In this document: positions 1-10,280 of the stretch, one piece after another
How positions within the stretch are numbered: position 1 is the first letter of the stretch
How the letters are laid out: each line of letters opens with the position of its first letter
DNA from: Duganella sp. sic0402
GTDB taxonomy: Bacteria; Pseudomonadota; Gammaproteobacteria; Burkholderiales; Burkholderiaceae_D
Reading direction: 5' to 3'
DNA: 64,000 bases
Assembly (NCBI RefSeq): GCF_019219065.1
Contig: NZ_JAHUWK010000002.1
Coordinates: 372,001-436,000 of the forward strand
Translations under genes and position numbers: made by a program
Notes under the pieces: model-generated
The model's database searches: none
Seen by the model: only the letters and a program-made list of their open reading frames with translations
Told to the model about the DNA's origin: nothing

Positions 1-210
1 GACGATTTCGAGGCGGTCCGCCAGCACGGCCTGACCGATTTCATCGGCCTTGCCGCTGCCAACGAAATAGGCTGCGTCCGGGGAAGAACGCTTTGCCGTG
101 ATGATCGTCACTGGTTCCGCGCCCGCTGAACGAGCCAGCAGGTTCAGTTCCTCGACGCTGGCGGCAAAGTCGCCCTGTCCGAAATCGATACCGACTAGAG
201 CTGCACGCAT
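1..210 (-). CDS. hflX: GTPase HflX, N-terminal fragment (cut by window edge)
   Basis: The reverse strand from 210 opens with ATG and reads 70 codons to the edge without a stop. The peptide starts MRAALVGIDFGQ and contains YFVGSGKADEI, the glycine-rich signature of the HflX N-terminal domain. HflX is a ribosome-associated GTPase that splits stalled or heat-damaged 70S ribosomes. It follows hfq by 41 nt on the same strand, the usual hfq-hflX order, so they are probably co-transcribed. The G domain lies outside the window. Confidence 0.9.
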   Translation of the reverse strand, partial: MRAALVGIDFGQGDFAASVEELNLLARSAGAEPVTIITAKRSSPDAAYFVGSGKADEIGQAVLADRLEIV

Positions 211-251
211 ACGACGGTCAGGCTAGGTGAAAAGAAGCGATGCTGCAATGC

Positions 252-488
252 TTATTCCGCTTCGTTTTCAATATTGAGATTAACGGCGCGGGCCGGTACC
301 ACGGTGGAGATGGCGTGTTTGTAAACCATCTGGGTCACGGTGTTGCGCAGCAAAACGACGTATTGATCGAACGACTCGATATGGCCTTGCAGCTTGATGC
401 CGTTGACCAGGTAGATCGAAACAGGAACGTGTTCCTTGCGCAAGGCATTCAGGAATGGGTCTTGTAACAGTTGCCCTTTGTTGCTCAT
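252..488 (-). CDS. hfq: RNA chaperone Hfq
   Basis: Hfq is the hexameric Sm-like protein that pairs small RNAs with mRNAs. The 78-residue product has the full fold: the N-terminal helix with QDPFLNALR, the Sm1 part ([21 protein letters not shown]) and the Sm2 signature VYKHAIST. The short acidic tail (NIENEAE) replaces the long disordered tail of the E. coli protein, as is usual in betaproteobacteria. A GGAG ribosome-binding site lies just upstream of the ATG. The 194 bases up to der probably hold its own promoter, which I could not pin down. Confidence 0.97.
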   Translation of the reverse strand: MSNKGQLLQDPFLNALRKEHVPVSIYLVNGIKLQGHIESFDQYVVLLRNTVTQMVYKHAISTVVPARAVNLNIENEAE

Positions 489-682
489 AACAGCTCCATT
501 TTATGTTGTTGTGTTGGAAGTGGAGGCGAAACGCTTGATTTCAAGGTCGTGGCCCAGCGAAAAGTCATAAAAAAGTCAAACTATTTTCGCTGAAACACCG
601 CTCGCCACGTCTAAAGTGGTGCTTCTAAGCCACTGTAACCTGTTTTTGTTTTTTTTGCAGGGTGTTCCTGCAAAAAAACGCA
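489..682. other. der-hfq intergenic region with an AT-ended inverted repeat
   Basis: This 194-base gap separates the der stop from the hfq start. It holds an 11-bp inverted repeat, TTTTTTGCAGG at 651-661 and CCTGCAAAAAA at 667-677 with a 5-base loop. The T-run precedes the stem and the A-run follows it, on both strands, which is the reverse of a standard intrinsic terminator. A hairpin in the der 3' end or hfq leader is possible. Nothing else recognisable. Confidence 0.4.
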
Positions 683-2029
683 TTATTTTCCGGAAGTTTT
701 TGCGAACGGGTTTTTGCCGGTACGCAGTTCGATGCGCAGCGGCGTGCCCACCAGATTGAAGGTCTCGCGGAAATGCTTTTCCAGATAGCGCTTGTACGGA
801 TCGGCGATGGCGTCCAGGGCATTGCCGTGGATCACGATGACCGGTGGATTCATGCCGCCTTGGTGCGCATAGCGCAGCTTCGGACGGATCGAACCCTTGC
901 GGCGCGGCTCCTGCTTTTCCACTGCTTCGATCAGCGCGCGGGTCAGCTTCGGCGTCGACAGGTCAGCAAACGCCGCCGCATACGCCTGGTCCAGCGATTT
1001 CATCAGTGGACCGATGCCCTGCGCCTTCAGCGCCGAGATAAAGTGCATCTTGGCGAAGCCGAGGAAGTCCAGCTTGCGGTCGATATCGATCTTGATTTCA
1101 TCGCGCTGCCACGATTCCAGGCCATCCCATTTATTCACGGCGATGACCAGCGCGCGGCCAGTCTCCAGCACGAAGCCGGCGATGTGCGCATCCTGCTCGG
1201 AAATGTCCTGCTGCGCGTCCAGCATCAGCACTACCACATTGGCTTCCGAGATCGATTGCAGCGTCTTCACCACCGAGAATTTCTCGATCGCTTCAAACAC
1301 CTTGCCGCGGCGGCGGATGCCGGCGGTATCGATCAGCGTGTACTGCTTGCCTTCGCGCTCGAACGGAATCTCGATCGAATCGCGGGTGGTGCCCGGCATA
1401 TCGAAAGCGATCACGCGTTCTTCGCCGACCAGGGTGTTGATCAGCGTCGACTTGCCGACGTTGGGACGGCCCACCAGCGCGATCTTGATACCGCGATTGG
1501 TCGGCTCCAGCTCTTCCGGATCTTCCGGACGCTTTTCAAATGCCGTGTCCAGCGCCAGGTCGACCAGGTCGTGCACGCCGTCGCCGTGTGCCGACGAAAT
1601 GACAGCCGGTTCGCCCATGCCCAGTTCATAGAAGTCCGCCACCACCGCGTTGTAGCGCATGCCCTCCGCCTTGTTGACGACCAGGATCACCGGACGGCCG
1701 CTCTTGCGCAGGAAGTCGGTGATGGTCTTGTCGTGCGGGGTCAAGCCCTGGCGGCCGTCGACGATGAAGATGACGACATCGGCTTCGGCCACGGCCTGCT
1801 TGGTCTGCTTGGCCATCTGGTGGAGGATGCCTTCCTTGGCCACCGGCTCAAAGCCGCCGGTGTCAATAACGAGGAAGGGACGTTCGCCGACACGGCCCTC
1901 GCCATAGTGACGATCTCGCGTCAACCCAGGCAAGTCCGCCACCAGCGCATCGCGCGAGCGGGTCAGACGATTGAACAAGGTCGATTTCCCTACATTGGGT
2001 CGACCCACTAGTGCGATTACCGGCTTCAT
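683..2029 (-). CDS. der: ribosome assembly GTPase Der (EngA)
   Basis: Der is an essential GTPase with two G domains that helps mature the 50S subunit. Both P-loops read GRPNVGKST, one at residues 9-17 and one near 190. Each domain has its DTGG or DTAG switch and NKxD-type motif (VVNKAEG, AVNKWDG). The C-terminal KH-like domain follows, with [17 protein letters not shown] near residue 375. At 448 residues it is normal length. It starts 4 nt after the bamB stop and is the last gene of the long ndk-to-der run before the hfq gap. Confidence 0.97.
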   Translation of the reverse strand: MKPVIALVGRPNVGKSTLFNRLTRSRDALVADLPGLTRDRHYGEGRVGERPFLVIDTGGFEPVAKEGILHQMAKQTKQAVAEADVVIFIVDGRQGLTPHDKTITDFLRKSGRPVILVVNKAEGMRYNAVVADFYELGMGEPAVISSAHGDGVHDLVDLALDTAFEKRPEDPEELEPTNRGIKIALVGRPNVGKSTLINTLVGEERVIAFDMPGTTRDSIEIPFEREGKQYTLIDTAGIRRRGKVFEAIEKFSVVKTLQSISEANVVVLMLDAQQDISEQDAHIAGFVLETGRALVIAVNKWDGLESWQRDEIKIDIDRKLDFLGFAKMHFISALKAQGIGPLMKSLDQAYAAAFADLSTPKLTRALIEAVEKQEPRRKGSIRPKLRYAHQGGMNPPVIVIHGNALDAIADPYKRYLEKHFRETFNLVGTPLRIELRTGKNPFAKTSGK

Positions 2030-2033
2030 TTTA

Positions 2034-3173
2034 TTATTCGACCGCGAGAGCGGTCACAGTCCCTGATTGGGTTTGGAAAATCAAATTCGTGCCAGCGATG
2101 ACGGGATCAGCGTTGATTGCGCTGCCGTCGGTCGCCACACGACCAATAAATGCCCCATCTTCCCGCGACAGGAAGTGGATGTATCCCTGGTAGTCGCCCA
2201 CCGCCACCGTGCGTCCATAGGACACGGGAGTGGACAGCACGCGGTACGACAACTTGTCGTTCTTCCAGGCGTTGGCGCCGTTTTCACGGCTGTAGGCGGA
2301 TACTGCGCCTTTGTCGTCGGAGACGAATACGAAACGCTGGTCCACCGCCACACCCTTGTCGGAGGACGTGGCCTTGCTCCAGTGCGGTGCGCCGTTGGTG
2401 GCGTCAAAGCACGCCACGCGGCCCTGGTAGGACACCGCGCACACATCTTTTTCAAACACCACCGGCGTGCCGGCGATGTCGGTGACGCGTTCCAGCTCGG
2501 TAGAGCCGCGCGGTTCGCCGACCACCACCTCAAAGCGGGTGGTGCCGGCTGCGGTGTTCAGCACCAGCAGCTTGCCGCCCGGCTGGGCGACGTAGGCGCT
2601 CTGGCCATCGATCACCATGCCCGGCGCATTGCGCAACGTCAGGGCCGGCGTGGTGCGCGGCACATTCCACTTCTTGGCGCCGGTCTTGGCGTCGTAACCG
2701 GCGATCATATTATCGACGCTGCGCACCACCACCAGGCCGCCGCCCGCTTCCGGCGACGACAGCACTTCACTGGTCGCCTGCGCCTTCCACAGCTGCTTGC
2801 CATTGATATCGTAGGCCAGCACCTGGCCCTTGGCGCCGCCAACCACCACCACCTCACCGTCGGTGCCTACACCGGCGGTGAGATCGACGCCAGTCTTGAC
2901 GCGCCAGATTTCCTTGCCGGTGGCGGCGTTCAGGCGCACCACGGCGCCGTCGGCGTCAGCCACATAGATGCTGTCGCCAAAGAAGGCAGGCGCAAACACG
3001 GCGTTGCCGGCTTTGCCGAGCGAGTATTTCCATACCACTTTCGGCGTCAGCGACGGGTTCTTCAGCTCCACCAGCGGCGCTGGCAGATTCTTGCTTTCTT
3101 TCGATCCGAACAAGGAACAACCGGCCAACATCGCAAACACGCTTGCTGCAACTACTTTTTCGGTAATACGCAT
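2034..3173 (-). CDS. bamB: outer membrane assembly lipoprotein BamB
   Basis: BamB is the beta-propeller lipoprotein of the BAM complex that inserts outer-membrane proteins. The 379-residue product begins with a lipoprotein signal; the lipobox LAGC puts the lipidated cysteine at residue 19. The rest is a run of propeller blades with PQQ-like repeats ([38 protein letters not shown]). It sits between a YfgM-like gene and der, the order seen in many gamma- and betaproteobacteria. Confidence 0.95.
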   Translation of the reverse strand: MRITEKVVAASVFAMLAGCSLFGSKESKNLPAPLVELKNPSLTPKVVWKYSLGKAGNAVFAPAFFGDSIYVADADGAVVRLNAATGKEIWRVKTGVDLTAGVGTDGEVVVVGGAKGQVLAYDINGKQLWKAQATSEVLSSPEAGGGLVVVRSVDNMIAGYDAKTGAKKWNVPRTTPALTLRNAPGMVIDGQSAYVAQPGGKLLVLNTAAGTTRFEVVVGEPRGSTELERVTDIAGTPVVFEKDVCAVSYQGRVACFDATNGAPHWSKATSSDKGVAVDQRFVFVSDDKGAVSAYSRENGANAWKNDKLSYRVLSTPVSYGRTVAVGDYQGYIHFLSREDGAFIGRVATDGSAINADPVIAGTNLIFQTQSGTVTALAVE

Positions 3174-3205
3174 AATTTTTAAGCCTTGATCGTTACGTGT
3201 CGGGA

Positions 3206-3859
3206 TTAAGCAGCGCCTTTTTCAGCAGGCACGGTGCCGCCGATTGCTTCCAGTTTCATCTGGATCAGTTGACGGCCAGGATTACTCTTGTCGGTGGCGT
3301 TATAAGCTGCCTCGTAGGCGCTGCGCGCCTCGGCCAGCTTGTTCTGCGCAGCCAGGATGTCGCCCTTGCGGTCGGCGGCGGCGCCGGCGAACTGCGCAGG
3401 CACATCGCCTTCCAGCGCCTTCAGTGCTTCCGGATAGGCTTTCTCGTCCAGCAGCACGCCGGCCAGACGGATCTTGGCAACCGCCTTGAATTCGGCGGCG
3501 CCGTGATCGGCCGCCCATTGCAGCTGGGCCTTGGCCGATTTCAGATCGTTGGCGTCGAAGGCGCTCTTGGCGGCGGTCAGCGCGGCCATAGGCGCGTAGG
3601 CGGTGCTGCCATACTTGCTTTCCATGTCGCCGGCAGCGCGCAGCACCTTGGCGTTGTCCTTGGCTTCGACTGCGGCCTGCAGCTCGGCGTACAGCGCCGA
3701 TGCTTCAACAGCCTGGGTGCGCTGATGGTATTTCCAGTAGGTCCAGCCAGAGTAAGCCGCCAGCGCGGCGATCAGCACCCAGCTAACCAGATTGCCGTAC
3801 TTGTCCCACCACGCTTTGAGGGACGCGAGTTGTTCTTGTTCTTCAAGATCGTATGCCAT
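3206..3859 (-). CDS. YfgM-family tetratricopeptide membrane protein
   Basis: The 217-residue protein has a short cytoplasmic N-terminus (MAYDLEEQEQLASLKAWWDKYG), one membrane segment at about residues 24-44 and an alanine-rich helical periplasmic domain of TPR type. This matches YfgM, an ancillary SecYEG/PpiD chaperone at the inner membrane. Its place between hisS and bamB is the usual one. It starts 34 nt after the hisS stop and its stop is 32 nt before bamB, consistent with an operon. The C-terminus (GGTVPAEKGAA) is low in complexity. Confidence 0.88.
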   Translation of the reverse strand: MAYDLEEQEQLASLKAWWDKYGNLVSWVLIAALAAYSGWTYWKYHQRTQAVEASALYAELQAAVEAKDNAKVLRAAGDMESKYGSTAYAPMAALTAAKSAFDANDLKSAKAQLQWAADHGAAEFKAVAKIRLAGVLLDEKAYPEALKALEGDVPAQFAGAAADRKGDILAAQNKLAEARSAYEAAYNATDKSNPGRQLIQMKLEAIGGTVPAEKGAA

Positions 3860-3893
3860 GGTATTCGTCTGCCGTTATAGTTGAATGGAATGC

Positions 3894-5237
3894 TTAGTGA
3901 TTGCAGTGCTCATCGTGCACATGGTGGTGGTGATCGCCGCTGTCGGTGATCTGGTCCACCACAAAGTCCACCACGCCGTCGAACGGCACGGTGGTTTGCT
4001 GCTGCTCGCCCTCGGCCGCGCGCATCGATTTGACGGCGGCAGTGTGGTTCGCCACTTCGTCTTCGCCGATGATGACGGCAAAGGCAGCGCCGCTGCCGTC
4101 GGCCTTCTTCATCTGCGACTTGAAGCTGCCGGCGCCGGCTGCGGTGGAGCCGTGCATGATCACGTCCAGGCCAGCGTCACGCAGACGCTCGCCCAGCACG
4201 AAAGCTTGCAGTTGCGCGGCCTCGCCCTGGTGTACCAGGTACACGTCGCACTGGTTAGGCGCATCCGGCTCGCCGGCTTCCTTCATCAGTTCCAGCAGGC
4301 GCTCGATGCCCATGGCGAAACCGACGGCAGGCGTCGGCTTGCCACCGAACGAAGCGATCAGCGGATCGTAGCGGCCGCCGGCGCACACCGTGCCCTGCGA
4401 ACCCAGCGCGTCGGTGACCCACTCGAACACGGTGCGGTTGTAGTAATCCAGGCCGCGCACCAGGCGGGTGTTGATCACGTACGGGATGTTGTTATGGTCG
4501 AGGATCTTGCGCACGCCGTTGAAGTGCGCCAGCGATTCTTCGCCCAGGTAGTCCATCAGCTTAGGCGCGGCGTTGACCATGTCCTGCATCGCCGGGTTCT
4601 TGGTGTCCAGGATGCGCAGCGGATTGCTGTGCAGGCGGCGCTTGGCTTCGGCGTCGAGGATGTCCTCGTGCTTTTCCAGGTAGGCGATCAGGTCGACGCG
4701 GTGGCGCGCGCGCTCTTCGGCGTCGCCGATCGAGTTCAGTTCCAGGCGGATTTCCGGCAGGCCCAGGTCATCCCACAGGCGGCGGCACATGATGATCATT
4801 TCCGCGTCCACGTCCGGGCCGCTGAAGCCGACCGCTTCGCAACCGAACTGGTAGAACTGGCGATAGCGGCCGCGCTGCGGACGCTCGTGGCGGAACATCG
4901 GGCCGGTGTACCACAGGCGCTTCGGACCTTCGTAAACCAGGTTGTGTTCGATCACCGCGCGCACCGCGCCGGCCGTGCCTTCAGGGCGCAACGTCAGCTG
5001 GTCGCCGTTCATCGAATCTTCGAAGGAGTACATCTCCTTTTCGACAATGTCGGTGACCGCGCCAATCGCGCGCTTGAACAGCGCAGTATCTTCCACGATC
5101 GGCGTGCGGATCTGCTGGAAGCCATAGCTCTGCACCACCGATTGCGCGGTGTTCTCGAACAGCTGCCACAGGTGCGAGTCCTGCGGCAGGATGTCGTTCA
5201 TGCCCTTAACGGCAGTGATTTTTTCAGATTTGGACAT
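3894..5237 (-). CDS. hisS: histidyl-tRNA synthetase with a His-rich C-terminal tail
   Basis: Class II synthetase charging tRNA-His. The first 420 or so residues are standard: motif 1 region near DILPQDS, motif 2 with [17 protein letters not shown], and the HisRS signatures [16 protein letters not shown] and AGGRYDPL, followed by the anticodon-binding domain. The last 12 residues hold seven histidines and one cysteine ([12 protein letters not shown]), which most HisRS proteins lack and which looks able to bind metal. The start overlaps the ispG stop by 14 nt, so translation is probably coupled. Confidence 0.95.
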   Translation of the reverse strand: MSKSEKITAVKGMNDILPQDSHLWQLFENTAQSVVQSYGFQQIRTPIVEDTALFKRAIGAVTDIVEKEMYSFEDSMNGDQLTLRPEGTAGAVRAVIEHNLVYEGPKRLWYTGPMFRHERPQRGRYRQFYQFGCEAVGFSGPDVDAEMIIMCRRLWDDLGLPEIRLELNSIGDAEERARHRVDLIAYLEKHEDILDAEAKRRLHSNPLRILDTKNPAMQDMVNAAPKLMDYLGEESLAHFNGVRKILDHNNIPYVINTRLVRGLDYYNRTVFEWVTDALGSQGTVCAGGRYDPLIASFGGKPTPAVGFAMGIERLLELMKEAGEPDAPNQCDVYLVHQGEAAQLQAFVLGERLRDAGLDVIMHGSTAAGAGSFKSQMKKADGSGAAFAVIIGEDEVANHTAAVKSMRAAEGEQQQTTVPFDGVVDFVVDQITDSGDHHHHVHDEHCNH

Positions 5238-6489
5238 ATTCTTTACTGTAGTTCTTCTTCACGTAATTCAGTACGATTTCCTGGAATTCCTCAACGATGC
5301 GCTCACCGCGCAGCGTCGCCACCTTGGCGCCGTCAACAAACACTGGCGCGGCCGGCGATTCGCCGGTGCCCGGCAGGCTGATGCCGATGTTGGCGTGCTT
5401 GGACTCGCCCGGACCGTTGACGATGCAGCCCATCACGGCCACGTTCATCGCCTCCACGCCCGGATAGGTTTTTTTCCACTCCGGCATCTGCTCGCGCAGG
5501 AAGGTCTGGATGTTATCCGCTAGCTCCTGGAAGGTGGTCGAGGTGGTGCGGCCGCAGCCTGGGCAGGCAATCACCATCGGCGTGAATTTGCGCAGGCCCA
5601 TGGTTTGCAGAATCTCCTGGCCCACCACTACTTCCTTGGTGCGGTCACCGCCCGGTTCCGGTGTCAGCGAAATACGGATGGTGTCGCCGATACCCTCTTG
5701 CAGCAACACCGACAGCGCCGCCGTCGAAGCAACGATGCCCTTGCTGCCCATGCCTGCTTCGGTCAGGCCCAGGTGCAGCGGATAGTCGCAGCGTTTGCCT
5801 AGCTCGCGGTAGACCGCGATCAGGTCCTGCACGCCAGAGACCTTGCACGACAGGATGATCTTGTCGCGGCCCAGGCCCAGTTCTTCGGCGCGCTGCGCGT
5901 TTTCGATGGCCGAGGTAATCAGCGCTTCATACATCACCTGCTGCGCGGTCCATGGATTAGCGCGCACGGCGTTCTCGTCCATGATGCGCGCCAGCAGTGC
6001 CTGATCCAGGCTGCCCCAGTTGACGCCGATGCGCACCGGCTTGTCGTAGCGGGCCGCCACTTCAATCATCTGCGCAAACTGCGAATCACGCTTGGCGCCC
6101 TTGCCCACGTTGCCCGGATTGATGCGGTACTTGGACAAGGCCTTGGCGCATTCCGGATAATCGTTCAGCAGCGTGTGGCCGTTGTAGTGGAAATCGCCGA
6201 CCAGCGGCACGTCAACTTCCATCTTGTCCAGCTGCTCGCGGATGTAGGGCACCGCCTCGGCGGCCTCCGGACGATCCACGGTCAGGCGCACCAGCTCCGA
6301 GCCGGCGCGCGCCAGGTCGCGGATCTGGATCGCGGTTTCAATCGCGTTGGCGGTGTCAGTGTTGGTCATCGACTGCACCACCACCGGCGCATCGCCGCCC
6401 ACCCAGATTTTACGCTCGCCGTGCGAGATCAACACCCGGCGGCTGGCGCGGCGATCCGTTGGTCCCGATGGAATAGCAGTTTGCGTCAT
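5224..6489 (-). CDS. ispG: 4-hydroxy-3-methylbut-2-en-1-yl diphosphate synthase (flavodoxin)
   Basis: IspG performs the penultimate step of the MEP isoprenoid pathway, reductive opening of MEcPP to HMBPP, using a [4Fe-4S] cluster. The 421-residue product has the TIM-barrel part ([24 protein letters not shown]) and the C-terminal cluster motifs ACPGCGRTT and [10 protein letters not shown], which supply the three cysteines and one glutamate ligand. The start used is the ATG 23 nt after the rodZ stop. It overlaps hisS by 14 nt. Confidence 0.96.
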   Translation of the reverse strand: MTQTAIPSGPTDRRASRRVLISHGERKIWVGGDAPVVVQSMTNTDTANAIETAIQIRDLARAGSELVRLTVDRPEAAEAVPYIREQLDKMEVDVPLVGDFHYNGHTLLNDYPECAKALSKYRINPGNVGKGAKRDSQFAQMIEVAARYDKPVRIGVNWGSLDQALLARIMDENAVRANPWTAQQVMYEALITSAIENAQRAEELGLGRDKIILSCKVSGVQDLIAVYRELGKRCDYPLHLGLTEAGMGSKGIVASTAALSVLLQEGIGDTIRISLTPEPGGDRTKEVVVGQEILQTMGLRKFTPMVIACPGCGRTTSTTFQELADNIQTFLREQMPEWKKTYPGVEAMNVAVMGCIVNGPGESKHANIGISLPGTGESPAAPVFVDGAKVATLRGERIVEEFQEIVLNYVKKNYSKEYVQI

Positions 6490-6512
6490 GATTACTCTGT
6501 TCTTACTTAATC

Positions 6513-7571
6513 TTATTTGATGTTCACGCGTGAAATCGTGCCGCCTGGGATGGCCGGCAAGGCCAGCGGCGAACCGCCCAGCGTTGCCTGCACCCCGGTT
6601 GGCTTGCCGATGATCAGCAGCGCCGGGTCCTTGATATCAAAGGTTTCGGTGCTGCCGGCTTTCACCAGACGCGAAATCAGCGGCGTCGTGCCAGGGCGGC
6701 GGATTTCCACCCACGAATCTTCGCTCAGCTTCAGCACCAGCTGATGGCCCACGCCATTCGCCGTTGCCGAGATGGTTGGCGTCGGCGCGGCAGGCGCCGG
6801 CGTCGCTACGCTCGGCGCAGGTGCGGCGGCAGCCGGCGCTGGCACTGGTGCTGGCGCGGCGGCCGGTGGCGACACTGCTGCAACCACCGGAGCCGGGGCA
6901 GGCGCAGGTGCAGTTTCCGGCACGGCGGCCGATGCGACTGGCGCGTTGGCCTGCTCGCCTTGCGGCGGTACCGAAATCAGCGGCACATTCGGCTGCTGCA
7001 GCGCTGCGTTTTCCTCACCCGGCTTGACCAGCGTGGTCTCGATCGGCGGCGTGGTTTCAGCCGTCTTGACTTCTTCCTTGCGCTCAAACAGCGACGCCGG
7101 AATCATGCCATTCTGGTAGGCGTAAGCGGCCGCGCCGCCCACCACCACAACCGCCGCCAGGCCGATCAGCCAGCCGGACGCGCCGGACGAGCGCTCCGTC
7201 ATCGACGGGAAGCGCGACTCCGAGAATGCGCCCGATAAATCCTTGCGCGGCGCCATCACCTCGGGGCTGGTGGGCGGCTCGACTTCAATCATCGCGACCA
7301 GCGGCGCCGCGTCCATCTTCAATACCTTGGCATAGGCGCGCACAAAACCGCGCGTCACCGCCATATTGGGCAGCGCGGCATAATCGCCGGCTTCCAATGC
7401 CTTCACCTGGCGCACCGCCAGTTTCAGTTGATCTGCAATCTGCTCGGCCGTCCAGCCCATCGCCTCACGCTGGGCCGCCAGTAATGCTCCGGGCGTAGCC
7501 TTGCCAGTGCTGCCATGTTCTTTCGGCGGTTCTGCCCACTCAGAATTCATTGGTATCCCTGTTTCACTCAT
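6513..7571 (-). CDS. rodZ: cytoskeleton protein RodZ
   Basis: RodZ links MreB to the cell-wall elongation machinery. The 352-residue product has an N-terminal Cro/C1-type helix-turn-helix (about residues 27-85), one membrane segment near 132-150 ([20 protein letters not shown]), a long Pro/Ala periplasmic linker and a C-terminal DUF4115 beta domain ([14 protein letters not shown]). I chose the ATG at 7571 because it overlaps the pilF stop by 8 nt. A second ATG at 7550 has a better AGGG site and is a real alternative. An in-frame reading upstream to 7703 lies inside pilF and looks spurious. Confidence 0.9.
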   Translation of the reverse strand: MSETGIPMNSEWAEPPKEHGSTGKATPGALLAAQREAMGWTAEQIADQLKLAVRQVKALEAGDYAALPNMAVTRGFVRAYAKVLKMDAAPLVAMIEVEPPTSPEVMAPRKDLSGAFSESRFPSMTERSSGASGWLIGLAAVVVVGGAAAYAYQNGMIPASLFERKEEVKTAETTPPIETTLVKPGEENAALQQPNVPLISVPPQGEQANAPVASAAVPETAPAPAPAPVVAAVSPPAAAPAPVPAPAAAAPAPSVATPAPAAPTPTISATANGVGHQLVLKLSEDSWVEIRRPGTTPLISRLVKAGSTETFDIKDPALLIIGKPTGVQATLGGSPLALPAIPGGTISRVNIK

Positions 7572-8379
7572 CAAACGCCCCACGTTGATAAGCAGCATAT
7601 TCGGCCGATCCGGCGTGGTGACGGCGCAATTGCGTCGCCCAGCCCGCTTCCGCATCCGTATCGCCCAGCTTATGCTGCACCTTAATCGCGAGCCACAGCA
7701 CATCGGCCGTCAGGCTCTCCATCTTTGCCACCTTGCCCAGGCGGGTGATAAAGAAATTGGCGCGCACATAATCGCCCTTTTCCATATACACGCGCGCCAG
7801 ATTGGCATTGGTGGCCGGCAGGTCAGGCGTCAACTGCAAGGCTTGCAGCAGATAACGCTCCGCGCTGGCGTAATCCTTGATCTTCAATGCGCAAGAACCG
7901 GCATTGTTCGCGGCGCTGGCCGGCGAACGGTAGGCACGGTTATTCAGGGCCGCATCAAACAGCGGCAGCGCTTCCTTTACCCGGCCAAGCTGGCACAGGA
8001 AGGAACCGTAGTTATTCGCCAGCTCCGGGCTGCTCGGCGCCAGCTTGCGCGCGCGGACGAAGTTGTCTTCGGCCAGCGCGGTCTCCCCCATCTGCTGGTA
8101 GATCAGGCCGCGCATGCCGTAGGCGTCCGCATGGTTGGCATCGGCCGCCAGCGCCAGCTTGACTTCATCCAGCGCCACCGCGTACTGGCCCTGCTGGAAG
8201 TAGCCGATCGCCAGCTGCATGCGGATGTCCACCTTACGCTGCGCTGCGGTCTGGTCCGACGCCGTCGCCAGTTCCGCCTTGCCGCTCTGCCCTGCTCCCT
8301 GCGAGGCGCAACCGGCCAGCATCCCCGCCGCGCACAGGGCGACGAGAGTAAGCCGGCTACGCTGCGCCAATAAGGTCAT
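7564..8379 (-). CDS. pilF: type IV pilus biogenesis/stability lipoprotein PilF (PilW)
   Basis: PilF is the outer-membrane pilotin that helps the PilQ secretin assemble. The 271-residue protein has a lipoprotein signal with lipobox LAGC (cysteine at residue 24), then tandem TPR repeats such as AIGYFQQGQYAVALDEVKLA and ALAEDNFVRARKLAP. Its ATG shares one base with the rlmN stop (TGATG) and its end overlaps rodZ, a tightly coupled arrangement that is standard for rlmN-pilF-rodZ. Confidence 0.94.
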   Translation of the reverse strand: MTLLAQRSRLTLVALCAAGMLAGCASQGAGQSGKAELATASDQTAAQRKVDIRMQLAIGYFQQGQYAVALDEVKLALAADANHADAYGMRGLIYQQMGETALAEDNFVRARKLAPSSPELANNYGSFLCQLGRVKEALPLFDAALNNRAYRSPASAANNAGSCALKIKDYASAERYLLQALQLTPDLPATNANLARVYMEKGDYVRANFFITRLGKVAKMESLTADVLWLAIKVQHKLGDTDAEAGWATQLRRHHAGSAEYAAYQRGAFDE

Positions 8380-9551
8380 CAGGAATGGATCTCCACGATC
8401 TTGCCGAAATTGGCGCCAAACTTTTGCTGGTACTCGGCCATCTTTTCCATGCGCTGCTGGACCTTGGTGCGGTCCTGCACTTCGCCGGCGAGCTGGCCGC
8501 AGGCAGCATCGATATCGTCGCCACGGGTTTTGCGGATGGTGGTGACAATGCCGGCATCCACCAGGATTTGCGCAAACGCTTTGATGCGCGGGTTCTTCGA
8601 GCGCAGCAGACCCGACTCCGGAAACGGGTTAAACGGAATCAGGTTGAATTTGCAGTTGACGCCGAATTCGCGGTCGGTCACCAGCGCGATCAGTTCGCGC
8701 GCGTGCTCGTCGCTGTCGTTGACGCCGTCCAGCATGCAGTACTCGAAGGTGATGAAGTCGCGCGGCGCGAATTCCAGATAGCGCTTGCAGGCCGCCATCA
8801 GCTCCTTCAGCGGATATTTCTTGTTGAGCGGGATCAGGCCGTTGCGCAGCTCGTCGTTAGAAGCGTGCAGCGAGACCGCCAGCGCCACCGGCACTTCCTG
8901 CGACAGCTTGTCGATCATCGGCACCACGCCCGAGGTGGACAAGGTCACGCGGCGGCGCGACAGGCCGTAGGCGTTATCGTCCAGCATCAGCTTCAGCGCG
9001 GTGGCGGTCGGCTCGAAGTTCAGCAGCGGCTCGCCCATGCCCATCATCACCACGTTGGTGATCTGGCGCTCGCCTTTGGGGCCCATCTCGACACCCTTGG
9101 TGCGGCGCAGTTCGAATTCCGCCATCCACAGCTGGCCGATGATTTCACCGACACTCAGATTGCGGCTGAAGCCTTGCTTGCCGGTCGAGCAGAAGCGGCA
9201 GTTGACGGCGCAGCCGGCCTGGGTCGAAATGCACAGCGTGCCGCGGTTTTCTTCCGGAATGAACACGGTTTCGACCGCGTTGCCATTGCCGACGTCGACC
9301 AGCCATTTGCGGGTGCCGTCGGTGGAGGTATGGTCGCTGATGATGGCCGGCGCCGCCACGAAGGCGCGGGTTTTCAGTTTGTCGCGCAGCGACTTGGCCA
9401 GGTCCGTCATGGCGTCGAAATCCGACGCGCCGAATTGATGGATCCAGCGCTGCAGTTGCTTGGCGCGGAACGGCTTCTCTCCCAACTCGGCGCAATACGC
9501 GATGAGCTGCGCGGGATCGAAGTCCAGCAGGTTGGTCAGAGGAGCGTTCAT
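8379..9551 (-). CDS. rlmN: dual-specificity 23S rRNA/tRNA adenine-C2 methyltransferase RlmN
   Basis: Radical-SAM enzyme that methylates A2503 of 23S rRNA and A37 of some tRNAs. The cluster motif CAVNCRFC follows CISTQAG, and the C-terminal catalytic cysteine lies in [10 protein letters not shown] prefer the ATG at 9551 ([13 protein letters not shown]), giving 390 residues. An in-frame ATG at 9578 adds nine residues, but it sits only 6 nt from a strong hairpin that would bury its ribosome-binding site. Confidence 0.93.
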   Translation of the reverse strand: MNAPLTNLLDFDPAQLIAYCAELGEKPFRAKQLQRWIHQFGASDFDAMTDLAKSLRDKLKTRAFVAAPAIISDHTSTDGTRKWLVDVGNGNAVETVFIPEENRGTLCISTQAGCAVNCRFCSTGKQGFSRNLSVGEIIGQLWMAEFELRRTKGVEMGPKGERQITNVVMMGMGEPLLNFEPTATALKLMLDDNAYGLSRRRVTLSTSGVVPMIDKLSQEVPVALAVSLHASNDELRNGLIPLNKKYPLKELMAACKRYLEFAPRDFITFEYCMLDGVNDSDEHARELIALVTDREFGVNCKFNLIPFNPFPESGLLRSKNPRIKAFAQILVDAGIVTTIRKTRGDDIDAACGQLAGEVQDRTKVQQRMEKMAEYQQKFGANFGKIVEIHS

Positions 9552-9583
9552 ATTCTGGTTCAAATCAGTACTTATCATTTATC

Positions 9584-9611
9584 CCGTTTCCGCACCGCAG
9601 TGCGGAAACGG
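9584..9611 (-). repeat. 12-bp perfect hairpin between ndk and rlmN
   Basis: CCGTTTCCGCAC at 9584-9595 and GTGCGGAAACGG at 9600-9611 are perfectly complementary around a 4-base loop. It lies between the ndk stop and the rlmN start, reading leftward. No T-run follows on the minus strand, so a simple intrinsic terminator is not supported. It could be an mRNA-processing or stability element that sets ndk and rlmN apart, or a partial attenuator. Confidence 0.6.
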
Positions 9612-9623
9612 AATCCTTACAAA

Positions 9624-10031
9624 TTACTTACCGAAGAAGTAAGCGATTTCAACAGCAGCGGCTTCCACAGCGTCCGAGCCGTGAACTGCGTTGGCGTCGA
9701 TCGAGTCAGCGAAGTCAGCACGGATGGTGCCTTTGTCGGCTTTCTTAGGATCGGTGGCGCCCATCAGTTCGCGGTTTTTCAGGACGGCGTTTTCGCCTTC
9801 CAGCGCTTGGATCATGACTGGGCCCGAAACCATGAAGTCCACCAGGTCTTTGAAGAAACCGCGCTCTTTGTGCGCAGCGTAGAAGCCTTCAGCTTCTTCG
9901 CGGGTCAGTTGCTTCATTTGCGCGGCAACGATCTTCAGGCCAGCTTCTTCGAAGCGGGTGTAGATTTTGCCGATCACGTTTTTTGCAACTGCGTCTGGTT
10001 TGATGATCGACAGGGTGCGTTCGATTGCCAT
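9624..10031 (-). CDS. ndk: nucleoside diphosphate kinase
   Basis: Ndk moves the gamma-phosphate from ATP to other nucleoside diphosphates through a phosphohistidine. The active-site histidine is H117 in NAVHGSD, and the start [15 protein letters not shown] is typical. At 135 residues it is a few residues shorter than the usual 141-143: it stops right after AYFFGK and lacks the short tail that follows in related enzymes. No frame break is seen there. It heads the gene run that continues to der. Confidence 0.97.
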   Translation of the reverse strand: MAIERTLSIIKPDAVAKNVIGKIYTRFEEAGLKIVAAQMKQLTREEAEGFYAAHKERGFFKDLVDFMVSGPVMIQALEGENAVLKNRELMGATDPKKADKGTIRADFADSIDANAVHGSDAVEAAAVEIAYFFGK

Positions 10032-10200
10032 TTGAAAAACTCCAATAAAAAGAAAGGTTTAAAACGAAATTGATAATCCAATCAACCTTTGATTTTACCA
10101 TAGAACGCCCTATATTCCGAAGCATAGCGGGTATATAAGCCTGCAACACGGCTTTTAACGCTGACATTAACCCGGTTTAAGCCGGAATTAAGTGCTTTTC

Positions 10201-10236
10201 TAGCATGTTTTTACGTATTTTTACCCTGACATGCTA
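10201..10236. repeat. inverted repeat in the ndk / Bax-inhibitor divergent intergenic region
   Basis: TAGCATGT (10201-10208) and ACATGCTA (10229-10236) form a perfect 8-bp inverted repeat with 20 nt between arms. It lies 45-80 nt upstream of the membrane-protein gene at 10281 and could be an operator or part of a leader hairpin. I cannot name a regulator. Confidence 0.3.
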
Positions 10237-10280
10237 TGCTTCTACCAAAGTAGTACCCGAAATCCTTTACTGGAGGCAAT

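Noticed and set aside
651..677. Inverted repeat TTTTTTGCAGG / CCTGCAAAAAA as an intrinsic terminator for der
   Set aside because: On both strands the T-run comes before the stem and the A-run after it, the reverse of a working terminator.
3894..3929. His-rich tail of hisS as a cloning-vector tag
   Set aside because: It is interrupted by Val, Asp, Glu, Cys and Asn, and continues directly into native operon sequence on both sides.
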